A stretch of DNA of 64,000 nt from Litoditis marina (taxonomy: Eukaryota; Nematoda; Chromadorea; Rhabditida; Rhabditidae), in contig OZ038433.1 of the NCBI GenBank assembly GCA_964036275.1, positions 23,844,985 through 23,908,984 on the forward strand, written 5' to 3'. Both the position numbers and the translations under genes were made by a program. The notes under the pieces are model-generated. The model was not told the DNA's origin, did no database searches, and saw only the letters and a program-made list of their open reading frames with translations. Of this stretch, positions 11,031-23,220 are shown piece by piece; position 1 is the stretch's first letter; the number at the start of each line of letters is the position of its first letter.

Positions 11031-12750
11031 GGTCTAACATTATTTCCAAAGCTAAATAGACTAAAATTTCAAAATATAGATCACAATATACGTAGGAAAC
11101 TGAAGTCATGGCGTTTAGGCTCGATAGAATGGACTGTAGGCAACGTTGAGTGTAGATGTTTCGTCAAGGATGATCCAGAGCTACTTTTAGAAGTTATCAG
11201 AGTGGCTCGCAATCTGATCTAAGAGCGATTAATCGTTGATAAATGCTGTTTTCCGAACGTATTAGAGATTGCTCGCTCGTACATTATTGCTGTAATAACT
11301 TCAATACGGCTTCCTTGTTGTGCTGATTAGTGTATGTGGTACGCGAAAACTCATTGCGGTCGCAGTACACGATCGACTTGGATTCAAAGTGGTAAATACT
11401 CTATTACAAAACTGATAGAACTGACAGAATAGATTCCACGAGCATACAACTTAGGAAAATAGACCTTGAAACTAGGCGAAACAGACCTAAAATTAGACCA
11501 TACACGACCGTTCACTTTATAAAACCATCTTAACTGTTTTTGCTAACCGCGCACCATTCATGGTTACGCCGATCATCTCTGTTTGACATAATCTTCAATG
11601 TAGTTTGATATCGATACACGTCTTCTTCGAGATATCTTCGAATTGCGAACAAAAACTAGAACACACGTAGGGCAACGTGTGGGCTTGCTTGAGAATTAGC
11701 GAACCGTATACATTTGCTGCCGACGATTCAAACAACGATTGAAACTACATAGAAAAGGATGATAGGGAACACTAAGACATACGACGCTCGTTATAATGCT
11801 CTTCAGTATTATCAAAATATATTAGGAGATGCGATAGGATGAATATTTGCGAAGCACGTGAGATAAGCATGCAAATGGCACTCTAGACCACAAGGTTAAC
11901 CATACGAATTCTGTAGAAATCACTAACTCGTTGGTAACAGCAGCGGGGTGAACTTGAGATTTCAGAGCTTTATGTCAAATCAGAAAACAAAAGTAAATTG
12001 AATCAATCAACAGTTTTGTTCCTGAATTTTTCTCATCCTACACGTGTTCACACTTTTCCCACTCATTCAAATCCACTGTAGTCGGTCCAAAACATATGCA
12101 ATCAGTAGGCTTGTTGGTAATGACGAACTTACATTCATCGTGAAGATTTACGAATACTTTGGCTTGATAACTTGGCATGAGATTGTTTTGCACATATATT
12201 TGAGGTGTCCGAGGTAGAACACGCTGATCAACGTGCGAATAAAACTATGAATAACAAGACGCCGTAAATGTTGGAGAAAACACACGAACACAGTCCATTT
12301 TAAGGTTTGGAGAGAACACGGTCGTATCAATTAGTTTGAAACATTCAAAAATTGAAATAATAGATCTTATCGCAATTTAATATACATCCAATGAACTACG
12401 AGTTGGAAAATGTACTTACTACAAAGCAGTTAAAGCGCGCACACGACTATTTTCACTATAACGCAATCAGTCTTTTCTCTCCTATTTTGTTCGCTGTATA
12501 TCATTTGTATTCTCACGGAGTAAGATTTTTAATTTTTTCCATTGAAAACTAGCTAGGGTTCTCGATTGTGAATCCTTTCTTTTGTAGAACCGTTCATTAC
12601 GTAAGCCGCTTTTCTTAGAAAGATGAACAAGAAAGAGGGCTGGAAAAAGTCAAATTTTAGAGAAATCATCAAACTGTTCAAGCGCAGTTGAGAAACATTG
12701 TTGAATAGTTTATCAGATAGAAATATTTTAAGAAGTTATTTTTTCATCTC
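11031..12750. other. intergenic, nothing recognised
   Basis: No start/splice combination with coding-like composition on either strand. It should contain the promoter of the minus-strand GPCR gene, but I see no clear core element. Confidence 0.55.
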
Positions 12751-12973
12751 TCAAAGATGTCCTGACAGGAACCAAATCTCTCCACGGTTAATTTATTCGC
12801 TCCAAAACAAATGCGCGCCAAAAACGAAGTTTTTGAATTTCCGCTAACGAATTTTGATTAAATGATCCACAAAATATCAAAAGACTAGTTTCGTAGCGCA
12901 TTTGCATTGAAGCGACGAAATTAACCGCGGAGCGCAAGGCGCGAGATCCATTTCCTGTCAGACCTGCCTTTAA
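12751..12973. mobile_element. long-TIR MITE family D, copy 1
   Basis: Inverted halves: left CAAAGATGTCCTGACAGGAACC, right reading toward CCTGTCAGACCTGCCTTTAA. Internal arms contain CCACGGTTAATTTATTCGCTCC and the inverse ATTAACCGCGGAGCGC. It aligns along its whole length with 41913-42148 and is the more decayed copy. The ORF inside (12788-12976) is not a gene. Confidence 0.8.
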
Positions 12974-15139
12974 CAAAATAGATCACACATAAACTGTTGC
13001 TAATCATACTTGTAGGGTACCAGGTTGCCAACTATCTGTGGGATAGAAATAATTTAAGAATCGTTTACTGGCAGAAAAATTAAACGACTACCAACCACAG
13101 GCAAATGTTACTGCCCACTCGTATCAGGAAAGTGAGCGTCATTACGTAAAATAATTAAATAGTGCAATTATTCGCTAGACTGGTGTATGGATGAGTTCAG
13201 TATTGCAAAATAACTATAACTTGTTTTGGGATCAATTACTCATTGACGTTGTGATATTCCAATATAGACAGACGGTTTATGAACAATTTTCAATTAGTTT
13301 CATTCGATTAAATAGTTTTTTCATCAACTTGTCTATTGAAAACTAGCTAGGGAATAGGCGAAATGAAACGTATTCGCCGATATTCTTGCAAGTTAACTAT
13401 CACAGCTTGAAAATCAAATGAGTCATTTCCCAATAACCTCAAACAAGACAGCATTAGAACGAAAGATGATTTCACCGGTTATGGACCGCTCCGGGGAGCG
13501 TGAAAAAATGTGTCCATAAAAATTTAACTCAGCCAAAATTTACTGTCAAACTAAGTTGGTATTGCCTTATGTGGATCGTAGAATATATGGATACCATGTG
13601 GAGTCTCACGTCTGACAAAACCACCGTCATGCGCTCGGGAGACAATTCTTAATGGGAAGAATGTGACTGAAACATTAGTCATGTCAGATGGGGGCCTTCG
13701 TGAAAAAAATCATGAGAAGTACATTCATTCAAGTTTCCAGTCAACAAAAACTTTTTGAAATTGTTCCACGATCGTGAATACGAAAAAGGGAGTGAATGGG
13801 TGAAGAAGAAGCTCAAATAACTGAATTCGAAAAAATAGTGAGGAAACGCGGCTCATGCGTGGTGGTGGGGAGAGAGGGGGGGGGTGATGAATTAACTGAG
13901 TTTCTCACACCCATTGTCAAGAGTGCGGTTCTATTATTCAGAAACGATGCGCTCGGGTCTGAATAATTATTTCTGGCGAACTGTGCAATCAGAATGAGCA
14001 GTAATTTTGTGTATCCTTCAGAGCGAACCACTGTCCTGGTACTGCTTTCCGAAACAATTGACTCCGCCCACTGAATTTTACTGTACCGGGCTGTTATCGT
14101 TGGGTGAAACAAACTATTACGATGACCGGAAGATTCCGTAACAGTACTCACAACATCTGTTGAAAGCTATACACTTTTAAGTTCCATAAAACCGTTATGG
14201 ACAGTATTCGGTCCGTTTGGCGGAGCGCGCGGTAACCGCTCAGCTCACCTGTGTGTTTTTAATCTACAAACTATTTCGTTGGTCGGCAATTGATCAAAAA
14301 GCGCTCGGAGAAACAAAGACTATACCCTCTCACGTACGAGGTTCCACATTGGATAGAAAGATAGTTTATATAGTCAAGAACAAGATAAAATGGGATGACA
14401 AACAGATAAAAACAGAAGTAGACAAGGAGAGGAAAACGGACTCTAGACGAGAAAGAAGATAGAGAATTATATAGGAAAAGTCTGAGAAAGAGAAGGGGGG
14501 GTCGCACCCCATATACAGAGAATGCTACTGCCGTTCTGCAGTGCGAACGATCATTGCTCTGCTGAATGCCATCCACGCCTCTTCCCTTGTAGATGATAGC
14601 TTAATTGCTTTAATGCATCCGGCTAAACTTACGTGTTTCTGTGGATTCTACGCTGTCATAGGCCTACAATCCGTGTTTGTTCGTCGTGAGCCGCTTTTTG
14701 TGGAACAACATGTGCATCACAGAATTACTATCTGCCTGATCACACGGAAACATAGATCACCTAATAAAATATGTATTCTGCTGTTACTGTGTTTCCGAAT
14801 TATAACTTTTCTCAAATTCGCAATTTCATCCTTCTAACTAGGATGATTCTATAGTTTACATTCGATACATATTTACAGTTGGAGAAACTTTCGCTGTCAG
14901 AGTTACGTTACGACCATACGTGAATATATCCGGTAACTTGAAATATTACCTTTGCTGAGGGTGACCCTAGTTATTTAGTAAGTGACTCTGTATGATCATC
15001 CTGGTCTATTTATACTTCGTTGACATGGTAGAAGAAACGGCAGAGTGGTGATCTCTCGAAAACCTGCGTATTTCTTCGTTGCGGAAACCGTCAGGATAGT
15101 TCGGGGGCTTTTCTTCAACTATCTGTGATCAAGCATAGA
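12974..15139. other. gene-poor stretch, short shared segments only
   Basis: No supported gene. AATTGACTCCG..CACTGAA.TTTACTGTAC at about 14055-14095 recurs at about 43286-43320. The motif ATTGAAAACTAGCTAGGG occurs at about 12540 and 13335. A G-rich tract lies at about 13865-13885. The ORFs at 13813-14151 and 14541-14837 lack splice-consistent context. Confidence 0.45.
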
Positions 15140-15726
15140 CTCATTAGTATAAAAACGAATGTATAGAGAGGGAGTAGATTAGTTTTTGAGATGAAGCTGC
15201 ATGGAAAATTGAAAAGAAGTTCAATAACTCGAGATGGAAATGAAAAATCTAATCTCGCAATTTTCATGGGTCAAAAACATTTTGGTTTTCTACTGAAAAA
15301 TATCTTGCAGCAAACATACATTAGATGAAACTTCCGAATATGACAGTTGCTCATCATTGATTCAAAACTGTAAACAGAACAAAGTACACTAGAAGTAAGT
15401 AGAATTTGTCATTTCAATGTGCACTTTGTTCTTTGTAATTTCACGTTTTCGAGTTTTGCTGTGTCATATTATGTTACACGTGACTGTGCGAGTGAATGAC
15501 AGCACAGCTGATTTTTATTTCAGTTACGTTTTTAGTGTAAGCAGGAGTGCTCTCAAAGGTTGGGCACTTATTTTCTGAAATTGTGTGTGAGGTTGATCAT
15601 GAAAATTGCGAGATTAGATTTTTCATTTCCGTCTCGAGTTATTGAACTGCTTTTCTATTTTCCATGCAGCTTCATCTCAAAAACTAATCTACTCTCTCTT
15701 TACATTCGTTTTTTATACTAATTGAT
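15140..15726. mobile_element. fold-back element with ~125-bp inverted arms
   Basis: The left arm (about 15142-15268, from ATTAGTATAAAAACGAATGT to GCAATTTTCATGG) is repeated inverted at about 15597-15725. Arms are roughly 90 percent identical by eye, differing by small indels. The central ~330 bp contains a diverged family B copy (15385-15515). There is no transposase ORF. Arms this long make it a fold-back or long-TIR non-autonomous DNA transposon. Confidence 0.8.
15385..15515 (+). repeat. dispersed repeat family B, diverged copy inside the fold-back element
   Basis: Retains CACTAGAAGTAA, GTGCACTTTG, TTTCACGTTTTCGAGTTTTG, CTGTGT and CACGTGACTGTGCGA in the family order, with internal losses. 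Confidence 0.5.
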
Positions 15727-15860
15727 CTCATTTCCAAGGGAAATTAATATGGAACGATATTGAAGTCAATACCTGTTAAACAATGTTCGCCCCGAAAACT
15801 TAAATCACACTTTCCAGTAGACAGGTGACACGTGTCGCATTGAGTTCGCTAGGCCGTTGT

Positions 15861-15931
15861 GCCTGCATGGCCGAGTTGTCTAAGGCGCTGTTCTAATGAG
15901 GCATCGAGGGTTCGAATCTGGCCTAATGCAG
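15861..15931 (+). pseudogene. tRNA-like pseudogene (Leu/Ser-type)
   Basis: GCCTGCATGGCCGAGTTGTC reads as a tRNA 5' end with an A box (TGGCCGAGTTGTCTAAGG), and GGTTCGAATCTGG at 15909 as a B box. The anticodon and T stems do not pair properly, there is no long variable arm, and the 3' side (AATGCAG) pairs only partly with GCCTGCA. It could be a decayed tRNA or the head of a SINE. Confidence 0.5.
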
Positions 15932-16915
15932 AACTTCCAATTGGTTGGACTCACTTCCTTGTTGAATTTGCAGACTTGCTATCAAGAACTATGTATTCAT
16001 TGAATCACAAAACTTGTTTGAGTTGCGGTCAATTTTATGCAGATAGTAAGCACGAATTTGATCTTAAAATACGTTCAGGAAGAAGAATATCTTCATTTCA
16101 TTAACACGCACTATTAATTACAAACAACTCGCACTTCGGCTTACACTTGAAAACTTGAAATCCTGATCACAAACTTCGCATCCTTTTAGCCTCCGCTAGT
16201 TCTCTGTTTCGCAAAACAGTGAGCAATCGCGAGATTGAATGAAGGTGCTCGGATGCTCCAGCATTTGAACTCAGTACTGCTAGCGAGTGTATAGCAGCCA
16301 ACATTAGGCCGAGATGGTGATCATTCAGACTTACCAAGTCTTTTGCATACTATTGCGGGGGTACTGTGTTCACGATAATGAGATTGCGAGTATGTATGAG
16401 GGTTGAAAGAAAAGACAGACTTCTATGTAGAGAGAACATAAGTCCTAAAAAACAAACATTGAATAGAGAATCTCAAATCGTCAGAAGAAACTTTGAGTGA
16501 TGAACTTGGTCGAACATATATTTAAAAAATACACTACGGTCTACTGTATCCGTCCACGATTGCTATAGTTGCACACAGTCTGAGAGAAGAGAACAAATTG
16601 TGATTATGTGCAGCTTTTCGAACAATTTCACCATTGCTAATAGAGTTAGATAAATTATGATTAGAGTTTGACGAAAACACCTAGGAAATCATCTTTTTAC
16701 AATTAAATACTTCTGCTACATGCAGGTTCATTGATATGTGTTCATCCAAACTTTGTCCTTTCAATGTTGAGAATATTTTCAGCAGTACATAATCGGAGAA
16801 GTCGAAAAAAACTATGAAACGTTTTGAACTATTTTAAATTCCAATTTTCGATTGGCATATTTGAAAACAGAAATAAGGCCTTCTTATAAACGTTTCAGAA
16901 TCTGTATCTACCCGT

Positions 16916-17483
16916 TTTCCGAGAAACAGTTACAGAAAACCAATCTACATATAACAAATAAGCCACTTGGAGATACGTGAGCAACTGGAGGTCAAAAAAT
17001 CACAGAAGCATCGTGGGCCGATTAATGATTTACGTATAATGTGCTCACGTAGACCTGAAGTCATCATCCAAATCCCAGAAAAAAAGTCTGCCTGGCGAGA
17101 TCTACCCGTTTTCCGAGAAACAGTTACAGAAAACCAATCTACATATAACAAATAAGCCACTTGGAGATACGTGAGCAACTGGAGGTCAAAAAATCACAGA
17201 AGCATCGTGGGCCGATTAATGATTTACGTATAATGTGCTCACGTAGACCTGGCACCGTAGCAAAGTCATGCGAGTGGTGAGCTCACCCTGATCACCGACC
17301 TGATCACATTCTGGCCACATAGTTGCCAACTCCCTATGTATAAGCATGTTGTAGATGACCAAAACCTGGGTGAAGTGTTGATCAGATAGTTCAGCTCTGA
17401 GATCACCTTTTCATGAAACTTTGCTACGGTGCCTGAAGTCATCATCCAAATCCCACAAAAAAGTCTGCCTGGCGAGATCAAAG
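16916..17483. repeat. 184-bp tandem duplication, second unit interrupted
   Basis: Unit 1 is 16916-17099. Unit 2 starts at 17100, runs to 17251, is broken by a MITE (17252-17432), and resumes at 17436 to about 17479. Both start ATCTACCCGTTTTCCGAG and end CCTGGCGAG. The copies are nearly identical, implying a recent duplication. The ORFs across it are not supported as genes. Confidence 0.88.
17249..17435. mobile_element. MITE family C inserted in the duplication
   Basis: Element 17252-17432 (181 bp) has inverted ends GCACCGTAGCAAAGT / ACTTTGCTACGGTGC and is flanked by direct CTG (17249-17251 and 17433-17435). The uninterrupted sister unit reads GACCTGAAG at the same point, which defines the empty site and a 3-bp target duplication. 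A 3-bp duplication is compatible with PIF/Harbinger- or CACTA-type elements; the superfamily is not settled. Confidence 0.85.
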
Positions 17484-20400
17484 AAGATCAACATCGCTGT
17501 ATGTAGTTTGATCCCGTGACATTTCAGTCGTAATTCGAAAAGTGCACCCTGAAGCCTGGAGGAAGATCAAATTAGAACTAGATGTGGTCATTGCCTGACT
17601 ACATTCATACAGAAATTACTCTGAAGCTTGTTGCCGAGTAGTTTTCCAAAATTCCTCTCCGAAGTTGACATCAAATTGATAACAGCATTGGTTAGGAGTT
17701 TCACAGGAAAAAAAGTGAGTTTTGTTGACGTGACAAAGAAGATTCTATTGAAAATCCGAATGTCGTACGTGATGTAAGAGTGGAAGTTTAGAGACAAACA
17801 TAGAACGAATAATCGAACAACACATGAACAAATGTCAGCTCAGCATTTTTTACTAAACATTTTCTGAACTCGTGCAATTCAACGCCCATCTTGCGAAACA
17901 ACTGGCCTGCCCACTCAGTCAAGAAAAAAGTAAATGAAACTAACTGCATTTGGCATCATTAGAAGGTCAATTACTCGTTCAAGTGGTGGGCTGGTATACT
18001 CATATTCAATTGGAAGATAGCATTTAGTTATTTAATAATTTGACCCGAATTTATTTTACTTATGGAAAAGCAGGTCGATGAGGTGAAAATTGCGCTGCCC
18101 CGCTATGTTTGTGGTTCGATCCCCCTCCCTGTATTCTAAGTTTGACTGATAATCTATGCTCGGACCAGATTTCGTATAGGATATATGTTCGAGAAACCCT
18201 TCAAATAATCACACATAACAGCACCATTTCAATTGTTAGAATTTTCATGAACTCATTATTTGGCCCTCATCAGGTGTATTATCGGGTAGTACAATATTCC
18301 TGTTGAGCGACTTTTTCTGAGAGTGCACAGACAAATATAGAACAGGCTAGAAACACCTTTTCAAAATTATTCGACGTGGTCTGACTAGTTCTAAAATCTT
18401 GGAGTCTTGCTATGTTGTGTGGGAAGGTGGTAGGCTCTGAAGGTAGTAAGGAACTGAAAAATTCAATTGAAAAATTAATAGCACATCATACGGCGAAATA
18501 ACGGTGAAAAAAAGATGTTCAAGGAGCAACACACGATATTTATATATTCGTGCATCATCTCGAGGTTCATCCCGTCGAAAGACTTGGCCTTGTAAAAGTT
18601 AATTTCCCCAACACAGAACTTGAAATACCAAAATACTTGTTCGACTAGAAAAGTACAACATCAAATGCAGGGATTCATTCAGCGAAAAGGCTGAATGCAT
18701 GCCTTTTTGCAAGTAAAAATATTAATAAATCCTTAATTGCTCATCTAACTCGATTAGATCCATTATAAGATCAACACTCATCAAAGATGCAACAGATATT
18801 CAAACAATTAAACAAAACTTAAAAAAAAAACAAGGTGACAAAAAACCGTTTTTGGTCGATAAGTAGTACGTCACATGTTGCGCAATTTCACGTACAAATG
18901 GAAGTATCACTAAGGATATGTAACTTTGTTTCAGATTATGAGGGTTGAGCGAACAACGTGTTCTCGATTATAATCATACGTTTTAGTTCTTTATACATCA
19001 CATCTTCCTGAACGGAACTTATGATAACGATGAAAACGCTTTAACAAATAACCATCCAGCAGGATCCCAAGAGTTTCAATAATGACAACACAAATGAGCA
19101 CACATGTTGCCGAGAGTCACATAGACATTTCTCTGAAGCGAAGGGAAAAGTTTTTGAGATTCGAACCTAACTCGAAACACGCCTTTAAACAAACTGAAAA
19201 ACTCGAGACTAACTCGCTCAACAAATATAAGTGAGAGTTGGAAACGTTCGACATGATAGCGTCAGATAGTGTTGATGACTATTCTGGTTCTCTGATGATT
19301 CTAAAAAAATCCATGAACCATTTCACCGTCGTACTTGAATAGGGAATCGGTTCAATTGAATGACTTTTGTGCAGTTCATTCTGTGTAAAAAATGTAGTTC
19401 GATGAAACGCCTCTATTTGCGAGGACACCGTAAGGTTATATTTATATAAAACTGATATTTTTTACAAGCCAATATTTATATCGACACATACCGGATAACC
19501 GACCTTCATTTTACGGTCCTTTTCTGTCCATCGAGCTTGAATGCCATGTAGTTCTACATGAAATTTCACACTAAAAGTACATTGTTTTTACAGAACGTGA
19601 TTAATATTATGTTCACGTTGTTGAAACAAAGTGAAACAAAGTTTGGCAAAATCGTTTTGGTTTTTGATTATTGGAGTTGATTATGAGTAGATTGGCAAAA
19701 GTCTCTACTCTCTAGATTATGATCAGACGATATTTTTCTGAGATTATAGCCGTAAGAACAAGCGAGACGTGACCAGACCCGTGAACAATTATTCATCATC
19801 TATTCTGTAATACGAGGGTAAAATTTCGAAGAGTGAAAACCATTATCGAATGTTTTATGTGATTATATCTCTCAGCAATAGTTCTGACAGACCGTTGATA
19901 AAAGTGTATTTGCCCGTGCAAAAGGCCAAATAAAATGTTGGAATGTAAGTACACGTTTGTTTGCTGAATGATTATCAATATACGAATCATTGATAAATCC
20001 AGGATAAGGTCTCATTAAACCTACACTTTTCAATGGTCACATTCAATATGGGACCTGTCATTCACTTTCGGTCCCATTCAGCTGATTTTTTGTGGCGCAA
20101 TGTCAGGAATTAGGTTGGAACAGACCAAATTGAGTTTCACTGGATATTCGCGCTCTGATGTCATTTGGAATGCTCCAGCCCATGACATTAGTTTTCTATA
20201 GTTGTTTTCGGTCACGGCGTCAATGCAAAAGACAGTTATTCTAATTAAAATCACTTTAATTCCCTGCTTTATCTACTACACAGTCGTACAGTACTCAATC
20301 GAACATGTATTGTCATCGAATACATAGCTCCATTTTCTAAATAAAATATGTGTTTGTTGAACCTTTTTTCATCACGATTTAGTAGATAAAGGTACTATCG

Positions 20401-20587
20401 GTGGAACTGACCCAGTGTAATACATTTGACCAAATATTATGGTTTGAACCATATATGCGCTCTCTTAACTTTGAATAGAAGTTGATCTCCAAGTTTTGAG
20501 CGATTATTGGTTGCCGAGTGTTCACTATTTGGTAGTTATGTAATAGAGTTTCGAAACGGAAACTTGGAAAAATTGGACGTTTTCGAG
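17484..20587. other. intergenic, nothing recognised
   Basis: AT-rich, with no spliceable ORF chain, RNA gene or repeat identified. One motif, TGTAGTTTGATCCCG at about 17495, belongs to a short sequence seen repeatedly across the window. Confidence 0.5.
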
Positions 20588-20782
20588 AAGATAAGATTTT
20601 TTCGCGAACGCATGAATTTTTATGAGAAAGTAAGATTTTTTGTGAGAAAAAGAGATTTTTAGGGGAAAGTGAGATTTTTTGTAAGAAAGTAAGATTTTTT
20701 GTAAGAAAGTAAGATTTTTTGTAAGAAGGTAAGATTTTTTTGTGAGAAAGTAAGATTTTTTTGTGAGAAAGTAAGATTGTTG
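20588..20782. repeat. 20-21-bp minisatellite
   Basis: About nine tandem units of AAGATTTTTTGTAAGAAAGT. Left units are diverged and right units nearly identical. The overlapping minus-strand ORFs (repeating SYFLTKK-type peptides) are products of the repeat, not genes. Confidence 0.9.
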
Positions 20783-20934
20783 GTAAGCAGAGAAACGGCA
20801 CCTTAGTCTACGCTTTTTATACGTGACTAGAAGAAGTGACCAAGACCGAATAATGGTAGTACGATTGATCTCAATATGCAACCTCGTTCACGAATTCCAA
20901 CCGAAAAGTGACGGAATCAAGCTACAAGCACATC

Positions 20935-21060
20935 GAAATATGATAGTGTGAAATGAACAGTTACGTGAAGTTAGCATTCCAATGAGGAATCGTGCACTTT
21001 GTCTTTGCACGTTCCTGAGTTTCGCTGTGTTTAACATGTTTCACTGTGTATAGTATAGGC
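20935..21060 (+). repeat. dispersed repeat family B, copy 3
   Basis: Shares TTACGTGAAGTTAGCATTCC, ATGAGGAATCGTGCACTTTG and TGCACGTTCCTGAGTTTCGC with the family; the 3' end is AACATGTTTCACTGTG. Confidence 0.8.
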
Positions 21061-21370
21061 CTGTATAAAATAGAGTGTTCCCGACTATCTACAATACATA
21101 CCCTTGAATGCTAGCAAGGGGCGATATCGGCCATCATGGTGTTCAACAGTTGCCGTATATAACCGCAAAAGTGTTATGGAATGTTCATTCACCCCAATAT
21201 TACTTGCAAATCTTGAACAGTTGACATGTTTCCATCGTGTATAATTCATTGACAAGAAATGATCGGAGACTGCGCCTTCAAGTTCAGGGCTAGCGTGAAG
21301 TTTGACTCCGCTCGAGAGTAAAGTGATGCATTCTCATTTCTCAAACTTCTCCATTGCGTCGTGTTTCTTT

Positions 21371-21494
21371 TTAAAGAAGGACGATTATGTGGACCAATCC
21401 CGTTACATCGGTCCTTTAAACTGCAATTGGAAAATATATTGCGGTTTAAAGGACTGAAGCGTTGCGATTGGACCACATAATCGTCCTTCTTTAA
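21371..21494. mobile_element. palindromic MITE with TTAA ends
   Basis: The sequence folds on itself: TTAAAGAAGGACGATTATGT...GGTCCTTTAAACTGCAAT, a short AT spacer, then TTGCGGTTTAAAGGAC...CCACATAATCGTCCTTCTTTAA. Stem arms are about 55 bp with few mismatches. TTAA at both ends suggests a TTAA target duplication (piggyBac-like), by inference only. Confidence 0.82.
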
Positions 21495-21816
21495 CAACAA
21501 CAATTGAACCAGCCATTCCGTACATGTACTAGCCGTTTATGAATGACCGGCCTTGAAAGTATGCTTTGGTCGTATTCTCAGTTTTGTCAGCTCAAATAGG
21601 CGGATAACCTATTCATGTAAAATATAGTTAGCGTTCCACAAACAACTCAATCTATCATTCCGAAAATTGATTTATTTGCGTGTGAAAGTGGCAAAACCAA
21701 CCCGAAACTAGAAAAACTAATAATATTATAGTGTGACCAGACTTTTACGAAATACGGCCTCACGTTCGCAATATAATACAATACGACGGTTTTCACAGAA
21801 TCAGCATCACTACAAA

Positions 21817-21911
21817 TTACTGTAAAATTACATCTGTTGAAGTATTCTCTTGCAGTTCTTCTTCAACTTTTTCAGTTTCCTCGAATTTATCCATCCATCG
21901 CTCTTTCCATC
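21817..21911 (-). CDS. probable 3'-terminal exon, unknown gene
   Basis: After the minus-strand acceptor aaccgtag the exon encodes 30 residues and TAA. It is acidic and helix-prone (DKFEETEKVEEELQENTST). The entry phase needs one base from an upstream exon. I could not connect it in phase with the basic exon at 22900-23031. No family recognised. Confidence 0.35.
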
Positions 21912-22234
21912 CTACGGTTTAGTTCGGTGCATCCCTTGGATACTATTAAAAACAGATTAACAAATATAGACAAATAATACATTAAGTAAAAACATGGTGG
22001 TGAAACGGAAAAGTCATTCCAACATGACTCTTGCCCAAAAGTCAGAGTTCAATCTACAGACATGTCTCGCCCATGTTTTGCACTATGTCCAAGCATAGGC
22101 TGGTAACAGACGCGCATTTAACCACCCGTCATTAGCCGAGTTCAACTCTTTTGGTCTCCACAAGTGTGAGAATCCACTCTCGCAACCGCTTACGTGTTTT
22201 ACCAACCTTTAAATGAACTTCTATAATCTATACT

Positions 22235-22365
22235 TTAAGTAAATGAAAGACACGTAAAGTTAGCGTTCTAATGAGGCATAGTGCACTTTGTCTTTGTACG
22301 TTTTTGAGTTATGCTGGGTTTAACATGTTTTACGGGACTGCGCGACTGATTTACAGTAGCTGTCA
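22235..22365 (+). repeat. dispersed repeat family B, copy 4
   Basis: Matches the family with GACACGTAAAGTTAGCGTTC, GAGGCATAGTGCACTTTGTC and GTTTAACATGTTTTACGGGA. It lies about 100 bp from a tRNA-like SINE. Confidence 0.78.
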
Positions 22366-22466
22366 TTACTCGATCGTTGTAAAGTTGTTATTTTGGTTTA
22401 CAGTAGGTATAGGTAGTAGATACATTGTTCGCTTCAACTTCGTGAGAGGCGCCGGTAGTGCGCCAC

Positions 22467-22663
22467 TATAGTCGTCGCCAATGGAAAGGCGGGAGCGTAC
22501 TATATACCTCATTTTCCGCTGTGTACGCGCACACGTTCTCGATTCCAAAGCTTTCCGGTTATGTGCTCTAATAGCGTAGTGGTTAGCGCCCTGCTACGAA
22601 TCTTTTTCTCTTAGGTTCGATTCCGGCGAGAGACAGAAATTTATAAATTTGGCACTCACTATA
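22467..22663 (+). mobile_element. tRNA-like SINE, copy 1
   Basis: A ~195-bp family of five copies. The body contains an RNA polymerase III A box (TAGCGTAGTGG at 22573) and a perfect B box (GGTTCGATTCC at about 22613). The head reads TATAGTCGTCGCCAATGGAA and the tail TTTGGCACTCACTATA; head and tail are imperfectly inverted (TTGGCGACGACTATA against TTGGCACTCACTATA). It is therefore tRNA-derived with TIR-like ends. Confidence 0.8.
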
Positions 22664-22899
22664 CTTGATGTTTGATATTTGAAACTGATTAACGAACTAT
22701 TCTGGAAACATTTTTTTCAGCGTCGGCCAATGCTTCGGATGCTTGAGAAAATTTAAAAAAAAGTCACCAACAACCTCACGGCGCCCTAGAATACTATAGT
22801 CGCCTCAAAACTTGAAAAGTGCAGCTTATTAAGTCTACTACGTTTCCTGTTTGCTTTGTATACCAGTCCTTTAATAAAATGTGTAAAATGGCTCGTTAC

Positions 22900-23031
22900 T
22901 TGAATTCTGCGAACTAGTTTGTGAACTCGAAGAACATATCTTTTTCGAGCTTTTCTCACCGCTTCGTTATTTTTTCTGAAGCGGCCTCTTTCCCTTTTTA
23001 GAGCCAAATCGGATTGCTCATCAAATGGCAT
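22900..23031 (-). CDS. basic N-terminal exon, unknown gene
   Basis: ATG 23031 follows gcggagtag on the minus strand and opens 44 codons ending at a GTAACG donor in phase 0. An internal GTGAGA after GAAGCG is an alternative donor. The peptide is strongly basic (KRERGRFRKNN, VRKARKRYVLRVHKLVRR), as in nuclear or RNA-binding proteins or mobile-element fragments. It is not recognised. It may belong to the same gene as the 21817-21911 exon, with a missing middle exon. Confidence 0.33.
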
Positions 23032-23116
23032 CTACTCCGCAAAAGCTTTTCAAAGCGGACGGGGAGGAAATATAGAGCGAACTTCTTGGATTGAAAGGAC
23101 AGTGTGTGCGTGAAAA

Positions 23117-23124
23117 AGAGAGAT

Positions 23125-23217
<93 letters not shown>
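23117..23217. repeat. (GA)n microsatellite, ~100 bp
   Basis: Almost uninterrupted AG dinucleotides. The minus-strand ORF (poly Ser-Leu) across it is spurious. Length is likely polymorphic. Confidence 0.97.

Positions 23218-23220
<3 letters not shown>

Noticed and set aside
15861..15931. Functional tRNA gene
   Set aside because: A and B boxes are present but the anticodon and T stems do not pair and the acceptor stem is incomplete.
16945..17178. ORFs on both strands over the 184-bp duplication
   Set aside because: They depend on repeated copies of the same non-coding unit and have no splice context.
20379..20881. Two long minus-strand ORFs with repeating SYFLTKK-type peptide
   Set aside because: By-product of the 20-bp minisatellite, which stays open in more than one frame.
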